A stretch of DNA of 64,000 nt. It comes from Protopterus annectens. Taxonomy: Eukaryota > Chordata > Ceratodontiformes > Protopteridae. Below, in pieces: positions 33,495 through 42,607 of the stretch (within the stretch, counting starts at the first letter, position 1; every line of letters begins with the position of its first letter). The stretch is taken from assembly GCF_019279795.1 (NCBI RefSeq), contig NC_056738.1, positions 403,090,920-403,154,919 of the forward strand. Reading direction: 5' to 3'. The notes under the pieces were generated by a model, which was not told the DNA's origin, ran no database searches, and worked only from the letters and a program-made list of their open reading frames with translations. Both the position numbers and the translations under genes were made by a program.

Positions 33495-33811
33495 TCTGGA
33501 GCAAGAAAACAGTTTCTCCAACGGGTACTTAGCTTTATTGAAGACTTCGGATCTGAAACTCAAATACGAAAATCTCAGGAGTCTGCCAACCGGCACTTGC
33601 GAACTGCTTCTGCTTTGGGCACCGCGCGGCAAGAAAGACTTAAGAAAATGGCATCTGCTGCTTCTTTTACACCCCTGACGGCCTGACCTCAGGGAAGGGG
33701 TGACAGCAGCCGACGCAGTACCCAAGACTTTGGAATTCAGGCCGCTGAGGACAACCTGTCAGCAGGATTACCCAAATGTAAATGACTGCAACAGTGAAAC
33801 ACGAAGAACAT
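33495..33811. repeat. Leader and 5' inverted terminal repeat of DIRS G
   Basis: Contains the CAACGGGTACTTAGCTTTAT leader motif seen just upstream of gag in all copies, the CCAACCGGCACTTGCGAAC block, the AAGAAAGACTTAAG block and the terminal ACCCAAATGTAAATGACTGC … GAAGAACAT. The next bases, CTAAGTGATGG, belong to DIRS B. Confidence 0.8.
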
Positions 33812-33899
33812 CTAAGTGATGGTGGTGAAAACCACGACCAGTAATAAGTAAATACCAATACATAGAGAGGAGAGAGACAAGGGGGCTGGAGGAGGGGGG

Positions 33900-34000
33900 A
33901 ACCAGGACTGCAACAGGGAATACACTAGAACATGTATGGCAAGTGTACACAACTGTACTATGCTCTTCATGTTTCACTGTTGCAGTCATCTCACTCGGGT
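33900..34000. repeat. ICR of DIRS B
   Basis: AACCAGGACTGCAACAGGGA … ACTGTACT joined to ATGCTCTTCATG … TCACTCGGGT, the same layout as in A and G. Confidence 0.75.
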
Positions 34001-35010
34001 AGATTCCCAAAGCTGAAGGGTGGACGCAGTCAAGAAGAGTTGGGGCTGGCTAGTATGGTTTGCAGGACTGCTGTAGCAAAACCTGCCCTGGTTTTGGAAA
34101 AGATAGGCAGATGGTAATGCTTGAAGGTGTGCACAGAACTCCATGTAGCAGCTTCCAGGATGTCACTGGTAGGAACTCCCCTGAGGAATGCTGTAGAGGT
34201 AGAAGTTGCCCTGGTGGAATGTGTTCTGACCCCCTGAGGGGTTAGTTTCCCATGGTGCTTGCAGCAGAAATGGATGCAGAGTGCTACCTGTTTGGAAACT
34301 GTTTGCTTGGAAATGGCCTTGCCATTTCCCCCTGGTGCAAAGCTGACTTAGTAACTAGTTAAATTTCCTGAAGGGCTTAGTCCTACTCCAGGTAGAATCT
34401 GAGCTATCTGTGCATGTCCAGGGAGTGCAGGATCAGGGAAGAAAGTTGGCAAATGGATAGATTGGTTGAGAGCCACACTGGACACCACTTTAGACAAAGG
34501 GTTAGTCCTGAGGGAGACCCTGTCAGCGTGGAAAATAGTGAAAGGTTCCACAGCCATAAGTGCCTGTAGCTCAGACAATCTTCTAGCTGAGGTGATGGCC
34601 AGTAATAAGGCTGTTTTCCAAGAGAGGAACTTTAACTCTGCTGATGCTGCAGGCTCAAAGTGGGGTAGCGTGAGTTTTTCCAGTACAAAGTTAAGGTCCC
34701 AAGCAGGGGTGGGTGGTGTTCTTGATGGCCTTAAGTTGTTTGTCACTCTCAGGAACTATTTGATAAGAGAGTGAGAAGAGAGGCGGCTCAGTGTAATGAG
34801 TCGAAATGGCAGAGACCGGGATCTTAATGCAGGAGAAGGAAAGGCCTCTATGGAGTAGATCTGCTAAGTAATCCAGGATTAGAGGCAGGGAGGGCAGAGA
34901 TGTGTTGTCATTTAGACTGAAACCAGAAGCAGTACCTCTTCCACTTATCAGCATATTTCCTTGTACTAGGTCTTCTGGCCTCAAGAATGATGCCCAGCAC
35001 CTGTTTTCTT
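34000..35010 (-). pseudogene. Tyrosine recombinase of DIRS B
   Basis: The main frame (34348-34746) reads PPTPAWDLNFVLEKLTLPHF and LLAITSARRLSELQALMAVE (first catalytic arginine), with VSLNQSIHLP-type sequence near the end. The N-terminal part (34691-34984) and the C-terminal part (34000-34340, SVHTF- and SRAGF-like residues) lie in other frames. No intact chain remains. Confidence 0.75.
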
Positions 35011-35017
35011 AGGCTGG

Positions 35018-36021
35018 TTACTTGGGGAAGATTTCAAGGAATAAGCCAGGCTGCAAGACTTCGGGTTTGCAGTTTCGGATGCAAGATTTCTCCCCCTGCT
35101 GAGAGAGCAGGGTTGGGTTCTGGTGTAAGTGCCAAGGTGGCACTGGTGACGGGCTGCACAGGAGTGGGTACCAGTACTGGCTTGGCCAGTCTGGGGCAAT
35201 AAGAATTGTCCTTGGTATGTCCTCTCTTATTTTGAGCAATATTGTTGGGTGAAGGGACAGAGAGGGGAAGGCATAGATTGAGAGATTTACCCACTGGAAA
35301 GATAGGGCCATCCACATTCCAGACCCTGCTGTGAGGTGTCCTGATGCAAAATTTGCAGAGTTGGTGATTAGGGGGGGGGGGGTGGCAAAGAGATCCACCT
35401 CCGGGGTCCCCCATTTCTGAATCAGAAGGTTAAAGGTGCTGGGGTCTAATTGCCACTCATGTGGGACTAGGAGATTTCTGCTTAAGTCATCTGCCAGCGA
35501 GTTTTATTTGCCTGGCAGGAACTGAGCTTGCAGACTGACCTGCATGTCCAAGGCAGTGTTCCACAGGGCCATGGCTAGCCTGCAGAGTGGTTAAGAGTGG
35601 GTCCCCCCCCTGCTTGTTGATGTACCACTTAACTGTGGTGGTGTCCGTTTTTATTAGCAGTTGTCCTGGAGAGAGTAGGGATTTGAAAGCAGTCAGAGCG
35701 TGCTGCAACACTAGCATCTCTTTTAGGTTGATGTGCAGATGAATTTGACTTCAGCTCCAGTGGCCCTGAATGTAGTTGTCATTCATGTGTGCCCCCCAGG
35801 CATAGTCTGATGCATCTGTGGTTAGGGTCTGGACGGCCTGGGGTTGAGTAAAGGGCAGTCCCATGTTGTGGTTGCATGCTGCTGCCCACCAAAGAAACTG
35901 TCCTTAGGGTATGATATGAATGACTGTTTCCAGGTCCTGACAATGAAAGCACAAAAGACTGCAATAGTACCAGTGAAGATTCCTCATATGCAGTCTGGCA
36001 TATGGAATTAATAAGATGCAT
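35018..36021 (-). pseudogene. Methyltransferase-like and RNase H region of DIRS B
   Basis: The frame at 35018-35398 contains DLFATPPPLITNSANF, then LLKIREDIPRTILIAPDWP, the DLFASP and APDWP signatures of the DAM-like domain. A shifted overlapping frame runs at 35034-35414. RNase H pieces follow: LLIKTDTTTVKWYINKQGG (35487-35717) and RCIRLCLGGTHE (near 35790). A run of 12 G at about 35371 lies inside the first domain. Confidence 0.7.
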
Positions 36022-36410
36022 GAGGCTATGAACCCTAGGGCCTGCAGGATTTTCCTTGCGGATAGCTGGGTTCTGGTGGCCATTTGAGTAAAGTAGTCTG
36101 TCAGATAGGCTTGTTTTTCTGGAGTGAGGAATGCCATCTGGGATGCTATGTCCAAGCTTGCTCCCAGGAATACAATCTTTTGACTGGGGACTAGTTTTGT
36201 TTTCTTTTCAATGATGGTGTACTTCAGGGTGGTTAGGCTTTTTACAAAATGTCAGGTGCTGCAACAGCATTTCCTGACTGTCTGCCTGAATCAGGCAGTC
36301 ATCCAGGTACAGGTAAATTTGAATATCTGTCTGCAGTAAGCAATGTCTGGAGACAGGCACTTTGTGAATACTCTGGGAGCAGTGGATAAGCCAAAGGGAA
36401 GTGCAGAGAA
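35904..36410 (-). pseudogene. RT 3' half of DIRS B (continues at 42014)
   Basis: The frame at 36208-36432 reads TSLWLIYCSQSIHKVPV and DIQIYLYLDDCLIQADSQEM, with the catalytic YLDD intact. A second frame (35904-36155) holds the connection region up to RNase H (…LSARKILQALGFIASCILLI). The sequence is cut after GTGCAGAGAA at 36410 by the terminus of element C and resumes at 42014 with CTGATGATGC. Confidence 0.8.
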
Positions 36411-36635
36411 AGTACAGTTTTGTACCTACCATAAATGTAGATGTCCGAACAGGTTAGCATCTGCAGTCATAACAAATGGGTTTGTCCTGTCGTCAGGCAG
36501 CCCTTCGGTCGGCCGGATTCCAAAGTCTGGGTCCGGCTTCGGCTGATGTCGCACTTCACCCGACGTCATCTCTGCTGGTCTTCGGGTATAAAGGCATCAG
36601 CCGACGCCATTTTCCTCAGTGTTTCTTGCCCCAGA
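36411..36635. repeat. 3' inverted terminal repeat of DIRS C
   Basis: The outer 59 bases match the ICR. From about 36452 to 36632 it is an inverted copy of about 41825-41996, with few differences (e.g. GGCCGGATTCCAAAGTCTGG, CTTCGGGTATAAAGGCATC). Confidence 0.9.
36594..36606 (+). promoter_or_regulatory. TATA-like box in the 3' terminal repeat of DIRS C
   Basis: GGGTATAAAGGC points into the element on the plus strand, the mirror image of the box at 41860-41873. It could drive antisense RNA. Function is not shown by sequence alone. Confidence 0.4.
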
Positions 36636-36832
36636 TGCCAGTTGCCCTCTTGGAAAGCTAAATTTTGGATAAATGCCAATGTTTCCAAAAAAGTAGAAGG
36701 CAAACACAAAAAATAAGCATGTATGTACATATATACAAACAAATACACCATAAGAGACTCCCCCCCCCAGCTAGCTAATAGGAGGGTAAATACCCTAGGA
36801 GTACCACAGAGGGGAAGGAGGGTGGGTAATCC

Positions 36833-36930
36833 TGACTGCAGATGCTAACCTGTTCGGACATCTACATTTATGGTAGGTACAAAACTGTACTATGTCCTTC
36901 AAGGTAGCATCTGCAGTCATAACAAATGGG
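36833..36930. repeat. ICR of DIRS C, exact complement of both termini
   Basis: 59 bases complement the left terminus and the following 39 bases complement the right terminus, with no mismatch. The join lies between 36891 and 36892. This is the classic DIRS ICR and shows the two ends abutted as in a circle. Confidence 0.95.
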
Positions 36931-36968
36931 TAGAATACCATAGCCAACTAGGGGTGGAGGAAGAAAAA

Positions 36969-38040
36969 TTATGGTGTAGTTATGATTCCTTGCAGTACAG
37001 CAGTGGCAAACCCTGCTCGGGATCTAGAGTATAGAGGTAAATTATAATGCTTGGCAAATGTATGCACGGAGGTCCAAGTAGCCGCCTCAATAATGTCCTT
37101 GGTTGCCACTCCTCGTAAGAAAGCTGTGGTAGTGGCTGTAGCCCTTGTAGAATGAGGTCTTATGTTCTGTGGAATTGGTTTTCCATGGTAGGAGTAACAG
37201 AATCTTATGCAATTTCCTATCCATTTGGAGATTGTCTGTTTGGAAATTGCTTTTCCTTCCCTTCCTGTTGCATAGGCTACTAAAAGCTGGTCAGTTTTTC
37301 TGTTACCTTTGGTTCTGTCCAGGTAGTAGCGTAACTGTCTATGTACATCCAAGGTATGCAGCAGTCTTTCCCCTGTTCTGTGGATTGGGAAAGAAGGTGG
37401 GTAGGTGGATTGCCTGGTTTAAAGACACTCTGGATACCACCTTAGGCATAAATGTAGGATTAGTTCTCATGGAGACCCTGTCTTGATGGAAGATTAGGAA
37501 GGGTTGTACTGCCATTAAGGCCTGTAGTTCCGAAACCCTCCTTGCTGAAGTAATTGCCAGTAGGAAAGCAGTTTTCCATGATAGGTGTTGAAGATCTGCT
37601 GTTGCTGCTGGTTCAAATGGAGGGAGTGTCAATTTTTCTAGCACAAAGTTCAAGTCCCATGCTGGTAATGGTGGTTTCCTAGGAGGTTTTACATTCTTGA
37701 TCCCTCTGAGGAACTGCCTGAGTAGAGGATGCGAAAAGACAGGTGGATCGAAGCTGTATTCTGCTGAAATAGCTGATGCATGTATCTTGGAGGAATAAGA
37801 CTGGCATGTATGTAGAAGCTCTGCCAAGTACTACAGGATGTTAGCAATATCTATGTTCGACACATCTTTTCCTCTTTCAGTACACCAAATTACAAACCTT
37901 TTCCATTTTCCTGCATAGTTCCTTCTTGTTGAAGGTCTGCGGGCTTCAAGGATAATGTCTTTAACCCTTTGGGATAGGTCTGGGTTAGTTGCTGCTATGT
38001 GATGTTCCAGGCTGTCAGTTGCAATGTTTTTAGGTTTGGG
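36969..38040 (-). pseudogene. Tyrosine recombinase of DIRS C, one amber codon and one frameshift
   Basis: It begins in the same frame as the RT core and overlaps the end of pol, as usual in DIRS. The N-terminus is VKDIILEARRPSTRRNYAGK. A TAG at 37831-37833 replaces a glutamine codon present in G. The core (37339-37827) contains AWDLNFVLEKLTLP and AITSARRVSELQAL with the catalytic arginine. A frameshift near 37345-37355 leads to the C-terminal frame (36969-37352) with RPHSTRATATTTAFL (HxxR) and WTSVHTFAKHYNLPLYSRSR (histidine and nucleophilic tyrosine). All active-site residues survive, so the decay is recent. Confidence 0.85.
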
Positions 38041-38780
38041 TGCATGATGTTGTAGTTGTTCTGAGTTAACATCAAAGGCATCAGGGGTATTGACCACATT
38101 CTCCCCTGAGACATGCTCCTCAGCAATGGGTACCAGTGTTGTCTTGGCCAATTCGGAGCTATCAGGATTATCCTTGGACGTTCCTCTTTGATTTTCAGTA
38201 GTACCTTGTGCATCAAAGGAAGAGGTGGAAATGCATATGCTGTCAGGCCTTTCCAACTGAAGGATAGAGAGTCCACCTTCCATGCAAGAGGGTGGCATGC
38301 CCTTGTGCAGAATTTTTTGAGCTGGTGATTGAGTGGGGATGCGAATAGGTCTATTTGTGGCATTCCCCATTTCTTTGTGATGGCCTTGAAGATGTCCGGG
38401 TGTAGCATCCATTCGTGAGCATCCGAGGTGGTTCTGCTTAACATGTCTGCTAGGGTGTTTTCTTTTCCAGGCACAAACATTGCCTGTAACTGGATGTTGT
38501 AGCTCAGAGCCATATTCCAAAGGTCCAGAGTCATTCTGCATAGGGGGTATGAATGAGTGCCTCCTTGTTTGTTGATGTACCACATGACTGTGGTGTTGTC
38601 TGTCCTTATCATTAAATGGCCTTCTCTGAGGAATGGTCTGAATTTCTGTATTGCTAGTTTTACTGCCAGCATTTCTTTTTGGTTTATGTGCAGGTGCAGC
38701 TGGTCTTGAGTCCACAATCCTTGTATGCATTTGTCCAACATGTGCGCCCCCCAGCCTAGGTCTGAGGCATCCGTTGTGAT
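37995..38780 (-). pseudogene. RNase H and DAM-like methyltransferase region of DIRS C pol
   Basis: An open frame of 248 codons (37995-38741). RNase H: QDQLHLHINQKEMLAVKLAI, MIRTDNTTVMWYINKQGGTH (acidic residue D) and FVPGKENTLADMLSR (the terminal D of the RNase H site). Methyltransferase-like part: MPQIDLFASPLNHQLKKFCT, LSFSWKGLTAYAFPPLPL and ILIAPNWPRQHWYPLLRSM. This layout is established for DIRS elements. The frame joins the RT only after a frameshift at about 38760-38820. Confidence 0.85.
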
Positions 38781-39977
38781 GGTTTGGCTTGCTTGAAAGT
38801 TGTGGAAGGGTAAAGCCTGGGTTTGACTGGCATGCTTGAGCCCACCATAGGAACTCCTGTTTCAGGCATGGGATTAGTGGGATTTCGGTTTCTAAGCTGT
38901 GCCTGTGTTGAGACCATAAATTCTTTAGGTACCACTGTAGCTTTCTCATATGCAGTCTGGCATGTGGGACCAAGATTATGCATGATGCCATGAAGCCCAA
39001 GGCCTGCAGTACTTTTCTTGCTGTTAGTTTGTTCTGCTTTGTTAATGCCAAGAAGTAAAGAGGGAGTTGTTTTTGTTTTTCTGCAGTTAGGAATGCCCTT
39101 TGTTTTACTGTGTCCAAATCCGCACCCAAGAATGTTCTTGTTTGGGATGGTATCAGTCTTGACTTTTGTAAATTGACTGTGTATCCCAGGGCTTGTAGTA
39201 AGCAAATGACTCTTTGTAGATCTGTTGTCAGCTTGCTTTTGTTGTCCGCTTGTAACAGGCAGTCGTCCAGGTATGGATAAATTTGTATTCCCTGTAGCCT
39301 GCAGTGAGCGATTACTGATGCCAGGCATTTTGTGAATACTCTGGGCGCAGTAGATAAGCCAAAAGGCAATGCTGAGAATTGATAATGCTCTGATCCTGCA
39401 AGAAATCTGAGGTATCTTCTGCAATTTGGTCGATGGGGACGTGCAGGTATGCCTCCTTGAGATCTAGAGTTACCAGCCAACACTCCTTGCCCAGCATGGG
39501 AAGAAGTTGCTGTAGGGTCAGCATTTTGAATTTTGGGACAATGATGTATGTGTTTAAGACGGACAGGTCGAGAATAGGTCTCCAACTTTTCTCTTTCTTG
39601 GTACTAGGAAGAGTCTGGAGTAGAATCCTTTGCCCTGTTCTGTTATTGGTACTCTTTCCACAGCTCTCATCTTTGTTAATTCTGCTATCTGCTTTAGAGC
39701 TTCTGTTTTTGATTTGGAGGTAGGTTTGGCATTCCTCTTTTACTGGTAAGGTGTGGAAGTGGAACCTGTAGCCTTGGTCTATGGTTTGCAAAATCCACTT
39801 GTCTTTTGTGATACAGTGCCAGTTTTCCGAAAATAAGGCTAACTTTCCGCCTAAAGGTGCTGCTATTTGCTCCCTGGTAGGTGTCAGAGCCAAGTCACTG
39901 TGATTGTCCTGTTGTAGTGGCAGTGGTTGTGTCTGTGCTTGGGTTATTGCCTTGCCACTGTCGTCCTCTGTAGGCAC
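38760..39977 (-). pseudogene. Reverse transcriptase of DIRS C pol, two frameshifts
   Basis: The N-terminal frame (39312-39977) overlaps the last 83 bases of gag and carries LGGKLALFSENWHCI, PILDLSVLNTYIIVPKFKML and LVTLDLKEAYLHVPID, with the first catalytic aspartate. Near 39428 the frame shifts. The second frame (within 37831-39585) has FSALPFGLSTAPRVFTKCLA and IQIYPYLDDCLLQADN, the YLDD box. The connection region LTARKVLQALGFMASCIIL follows. A second shift at about 38760-38820 is needed to reach RNase H. Either sequencing errors or recent decay could explain both. Confidence 0.85.
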
Positions 39978-41700
39978 CTCCTCTGTATTGATTTCTGCCT
40001 CTAGAGCGTCTATTCCTGCCTCTTTGGGATTTTGAGGAGTCTGGAAAGGACCAATTTTTGGCAGGCCAGTTCCTGCTAAACCTTGGGGGCTGAACCTGTA
40101 AGAAATCCTTAACTGTTTGTACAGATTTTGCCTTTTCTTCCATTTTCTTTATTACTTGCTGAGCAGGTGTACCAAATAGACTGGCCTTATCCATAGGAGC
40201 ATCTAACAGCTTTGCTTTAACATGATCCGGCAAGACCTGTTCTTTCAACCATGCATGCCTTCTTATCACTGTGCCAGTCATGGCTGATCTAAATGAAGCC
40301 TCCAGTGCATCATAGCCACATTTTAAAGAATGGTTACTAACCTGTTGGATGTTATTCACCATTTCTAAAACATATTTCTTATCTAAGGAGTCATCAGAGG
40401 ACAGCTTCTTAGTTAACTGATCAAGCATAAACTCTTGGTATTGGATCATATGAAACTGACAGTTTAAAGCTCTAGCTGAGAGAGTAGCAGAGGTGTAAAC
40501 TTTTTTCCCCCATCTCTCTAAGGACCTGGATTCCCTTTCAGGAGTAGGGTTTTTTGCTGAGGTCGAGGCTACTGCCTTAGGCCCCTGGGATATAGTCTCA
40601 GGATCTGCAAGTGGGGCCTTGTATAGGTGGTGATGAGTGTCTGGCACCCTGTAAAATCTATCTGGTTTGGCAGGGGCTGGAGGTAAAGTATCAGGAGCAG
40701 TGCAAACATCATTAAATGCATCATCCACAACAGGCAGTACTGGAGGTATAGCTAAGGGCCTATGTTGTGGTAAATGCAGAAATGTCCTAAGCCTTTTTCT
40801 TGAATCTGAGAAATCTTGTCCCTGCCATTGGAATTGTTCTCTCATGGCATGTAAGGTTTCCCCAAAGGAAAATTCCTCTGGCGGAGAGGCAGATGGAATG
40901 GATTCTTCAGCATCGGAATCTTCATATGTACACAAAGGAGCCTCTGGCTGGTCTGTAATGTCTGAGTCATCCGCAGAATCATCAGAGGACACTGGCTCGG
41001 GGGGCTCTGCTCTAGATCTCTTTTCTGGTGGCTGAGAGGCCCTGTCTGGGTGAGATTGGGATCCCCTAATTAAGGATATTAAATCCTCTGCCAGAGTAAG
41101 CATTTGTGAACTAGAAGTGGGCCTGTGTGAGGGGGGCTTAACAGGCACTGATTTAACAGTTTTGGCTGCTTTAGCCCTGGCAAAGGCCTTAATAGACATG
41201 GCTGCAGGAGGCCTAGCAGCACCACGTGCTGGGATAGAGACATCCAACGGGATAGTGTCTGATAAATCACTAGGAACCACAGTAGTAGGCAAAACTTCTG
41301 AGGCAGATTCAACTAAGGTAGCAGGAGCCTCAGTAGTAGTCATGGATTCGGCTGAAGATTGACCATTTTTCTCGGTTTCGGCCGAAACAGAGACACTCGC
41401 GGCTTGCTTAACCGTGGTTTCGGCCGAAACCGCGGACCGCCAGTGTCGGTCTTTTTCTTTGCGTTTTTTAACAATTTGGGTAGTCGGAGGATCCGACAGC
41501 ATAATGTACGCAAAATCTGAGCCGAAAAACTGTTCAGCAAACTCCGACCGACGCCTAAGCGTTCGTCGGTTGAAGGAAGCACAGGCCGAACAGGCTGCTA
41601 CGTCGTGGTCTGGGCCTAAGCAAGGCAGACAGTAAGAGTGGAAATCTTTATGAGGTATTTGTTTCCCACAAGTTAAACAGTTATTGACTTTTTCTGACAT
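39895..41700 (-). CDS. Gag-like ORF1 protein of DIRS C, intact (601 codons)
   Basis: The start is taken at 41700 (MSEKVNNCLTCGKQIPHKD) because F, G, D and A share it. The open frame continues 93 codons further upstream, through the terminal repeat, but that part lies in the leader. Residues 8-45 form a Cys/His motif (CxxC, CLPCLGPDHD, CSACASF). The middle (about 90-260) is rich in S, T, E and P. Then come AIPPVLPVVDDAF, PDRFYRVPDTHHHLY, WGKKVYTSATLSARALN and AWLKEQVLPDHVKAKLLD. The tail is an arginine/glycine-rich box (RGRNRRSRGRNQYRG), likely RNA-binding. It is the only intact long frame of any element here. The precise role of DIRS gag is not known. Confidence 0.9.
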   Translation of the reverse strand: MSEKVNNCLTCGKQIPHKDFHSYCLPCLGPDHDVAACSACASFNRRTLRRRSEFAEQFFGSDFAYIMLSDPPTTQIVKKRKEKDRHWRSAVSAETTVKQAASVSVSAETEKNGQSSAESMTTTEAPATLVESASEVLPTTVVPSDLSDTIPLDVSIPARGAARPPAAMSIKAFARAKAAKTVKSVPVKPPSHRPTSSSQMLTLAEDLISLIRGSQSHPDRASQPPEKRSRAEPPEPVSSDDSADDSDITDQPEAPLCTYEDSDAEESIPSASPPEEFSFGETLHAMREQFQWQGQDFSDSRKRLRTFLHLPQHRPLAIPPVLPVVDDAFNDVCTAPDTLPPAPAKPDRFYRVPDTHHHLYKAPLADPETISQGPKAVASTSAKNPTPERESRSLERWGKKVYTSATLSARALNCQFHMIQYQEFMLDQLTKKLSSDDSLDKKYVLEMVNNIQQVSNHSLKCGYDALEASFRSAMTGTVIRRHAWLKEQVLPDHVKAKLLDAPMDKASLFGTPAQQVIKKMEEKAKSVQTVKDFLQVQPPRFSRNWPAKNWSFPDSSKSQRGRNRRSRGRNQYRGGAYRGRQWQGNNPSTDTTTATTTGQSQ

Positions 41701-41822
41701 CGGCTGAGGCAAGAAAGAGTCCCCAACGGGGTACTTAGCTTTTTTGAAGTCTTCGAAGTAGTATTCGGTAGTAGTAATCTCTGGATCTGACCGACCGGCA
41801 CTTGCGAACAGCTTCTGCTTCG

Positions 41823-42013
41823 GGCAGCAAGAAAGACTGGGGAAAATGGCGTCGGTTGATGCCTTTATACCCGAAGAACTGCAGCTATGACGTCGGGTGA
41901 AGTGCGACATCAGCCGAAGCCGGACCCAGACTTTGGAATCCGGCCGACCGAAGGGCTGCCTGACGACAGCACAACCCATTTGTTATGACTGCAGATGCTA
42001 CCTTGAAGGACAT
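41823..42013. repeat. 5' inverted terminal repeat of DIRS C
   Basis: Inverted copy of the 36411-36635 repeat. Its outer 39 bases are the exact complement of 36892-36930. It ends CTTGAAGGACAT at 42013. Confidence 0.9.
41860..41873 (-). promoter_or_regulatory. TATA-like box of the DIRS C sense promoter
   Basis: On the minus strand the sequence is TTCGGGTATAAAGGC, about 160 bases before the gag ATG at 41700. A TATA box inside the 5' terminal repeat fits a promoter for genomic RNA, but no start site can be proven. Confidence 0.45.
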
Positions 42014-42600
42014 CTGATGATGCATACACCCTGCCCTGAAGCGTAGGTCTTTCCTGCATGACTTACTTATAGGGATATGCAGATAGACTTCTTTTAAGTC
42101 TAGGGTGACTAACCAGGAAGCTTTGGCTAGCATAGGTAGAAGCTGCTGCAGGATGAGCATTTTGAATTTTGGTACCACCAGGTAAGTGTTGAGAATTGAA
42201 AGATCTATGATTGGGCTCCAAATGCCCAGAGAGTACCAGGATAAGTCTGGAATAGAACCCTTGACCTATCTGTTCCGGAGGAACTGGCTGAATTGCCCTT
42301 AGAGAGAGCAGAGAGAGCAGAGACTGAACTTGGTTTTGCGCCTCTGCCCACTGGTTTGGAGGGCAGTCTGGGAACCCTTTTGGGGTTGGCAGTGAGTGGA
42401 AGTAAAATTTGTACCCCGGGGATACAACGTTGAGAACACATCGGTCTTGGCTGATGGAAATTGTTTTTTTGCATGAAGGGCAAATTTTTCTCCTAGGGGC
42501 ACAAGCAGTTGGATAGAGGTGGGTAGTGGAGAAGAAGTCGTGAAAAATCTCCGCTAAGGGGTGCTTTGTGCTAACTCCCTGCTTTAGAGGTGGAGACACT
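42014..42600 (-). pseudogene. RT 5' half of DIRS B (continues at 36410)
   Basis: Frames at 42063-42599 and 41885-42178 hold RKICPSCKKTISISQDRCVL near the start, then MVPKFKMLILQQLLPMLAKA and SWLVTLDLKEVYLHIPI, with the first catalytic aspartate. It is cut by the terminus of element C just after the segment corresponding to FQAG…HYQ. A triple CTCT/GAGA repeat (42299-42318) adds residues (LLSLLSL). Several frame breaks occur. Confidence 0.75.
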
Positions 42601-42607
42601 CCATTGC

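Larger units (their letters stand above)
28170..33811 (-). mobile_element. DIRS G: full-length DIRS element, about 5.6 kb
   Basis: Both termini are present: 3' AGTACAGTGGTGTACC at 28170 and 5' GAAGAACAT ending at 33811. The order on the minus strand is 5' terminal repeat, gag (33491 to about 31870), RT (about 31870-30790), RNase H and methyltransferase-like region (30832-29995), YR (29727-28683), ICR (28548-28651), 3' terminal repeat. Its length is almost the same as element C. The coding regions contain several frameshifts and one 116-bp tandem duplication. Confidence 0.9.
36411..42013 (-). mobile_element. DIRS C: youngest, full-length DIRS, 5603 bp
   Basis: The ends are fixed by the ICR. 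36411-36469 is the exact complement of 36833-36891, and 41975-42013 is the exact complement of 36892-36930. The order on the minus strand is terminal repeat, gag (41700-39895), pol (39977 to about 37995), YR (about 38040-36969), ICR, terminal repeat. Its target, the RT of DIRS B, is restored by removing it, with no duplicated bases. Only gag is intact. It belongs to a subfamily (AACAAATGGG ends) distinct from A, B, D, F, G and H. Confidence 0.95.

Noticed and set aside
37831-38750. Second half of the 584-codon open frame as a novel protein
   Set aside because: It is the RNase H/methyltransferase DNA read in a wrong frame between RT and YR segments that happen to share that frame. The true frame is 37995-38741.
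39895-41979. 694-codon reading frame as the gag start at 41979
   Set aside because: The first 93 codons lie in the terminal repeat and leader. The MSEK start at 41700 is conserved in F, G, D and A.
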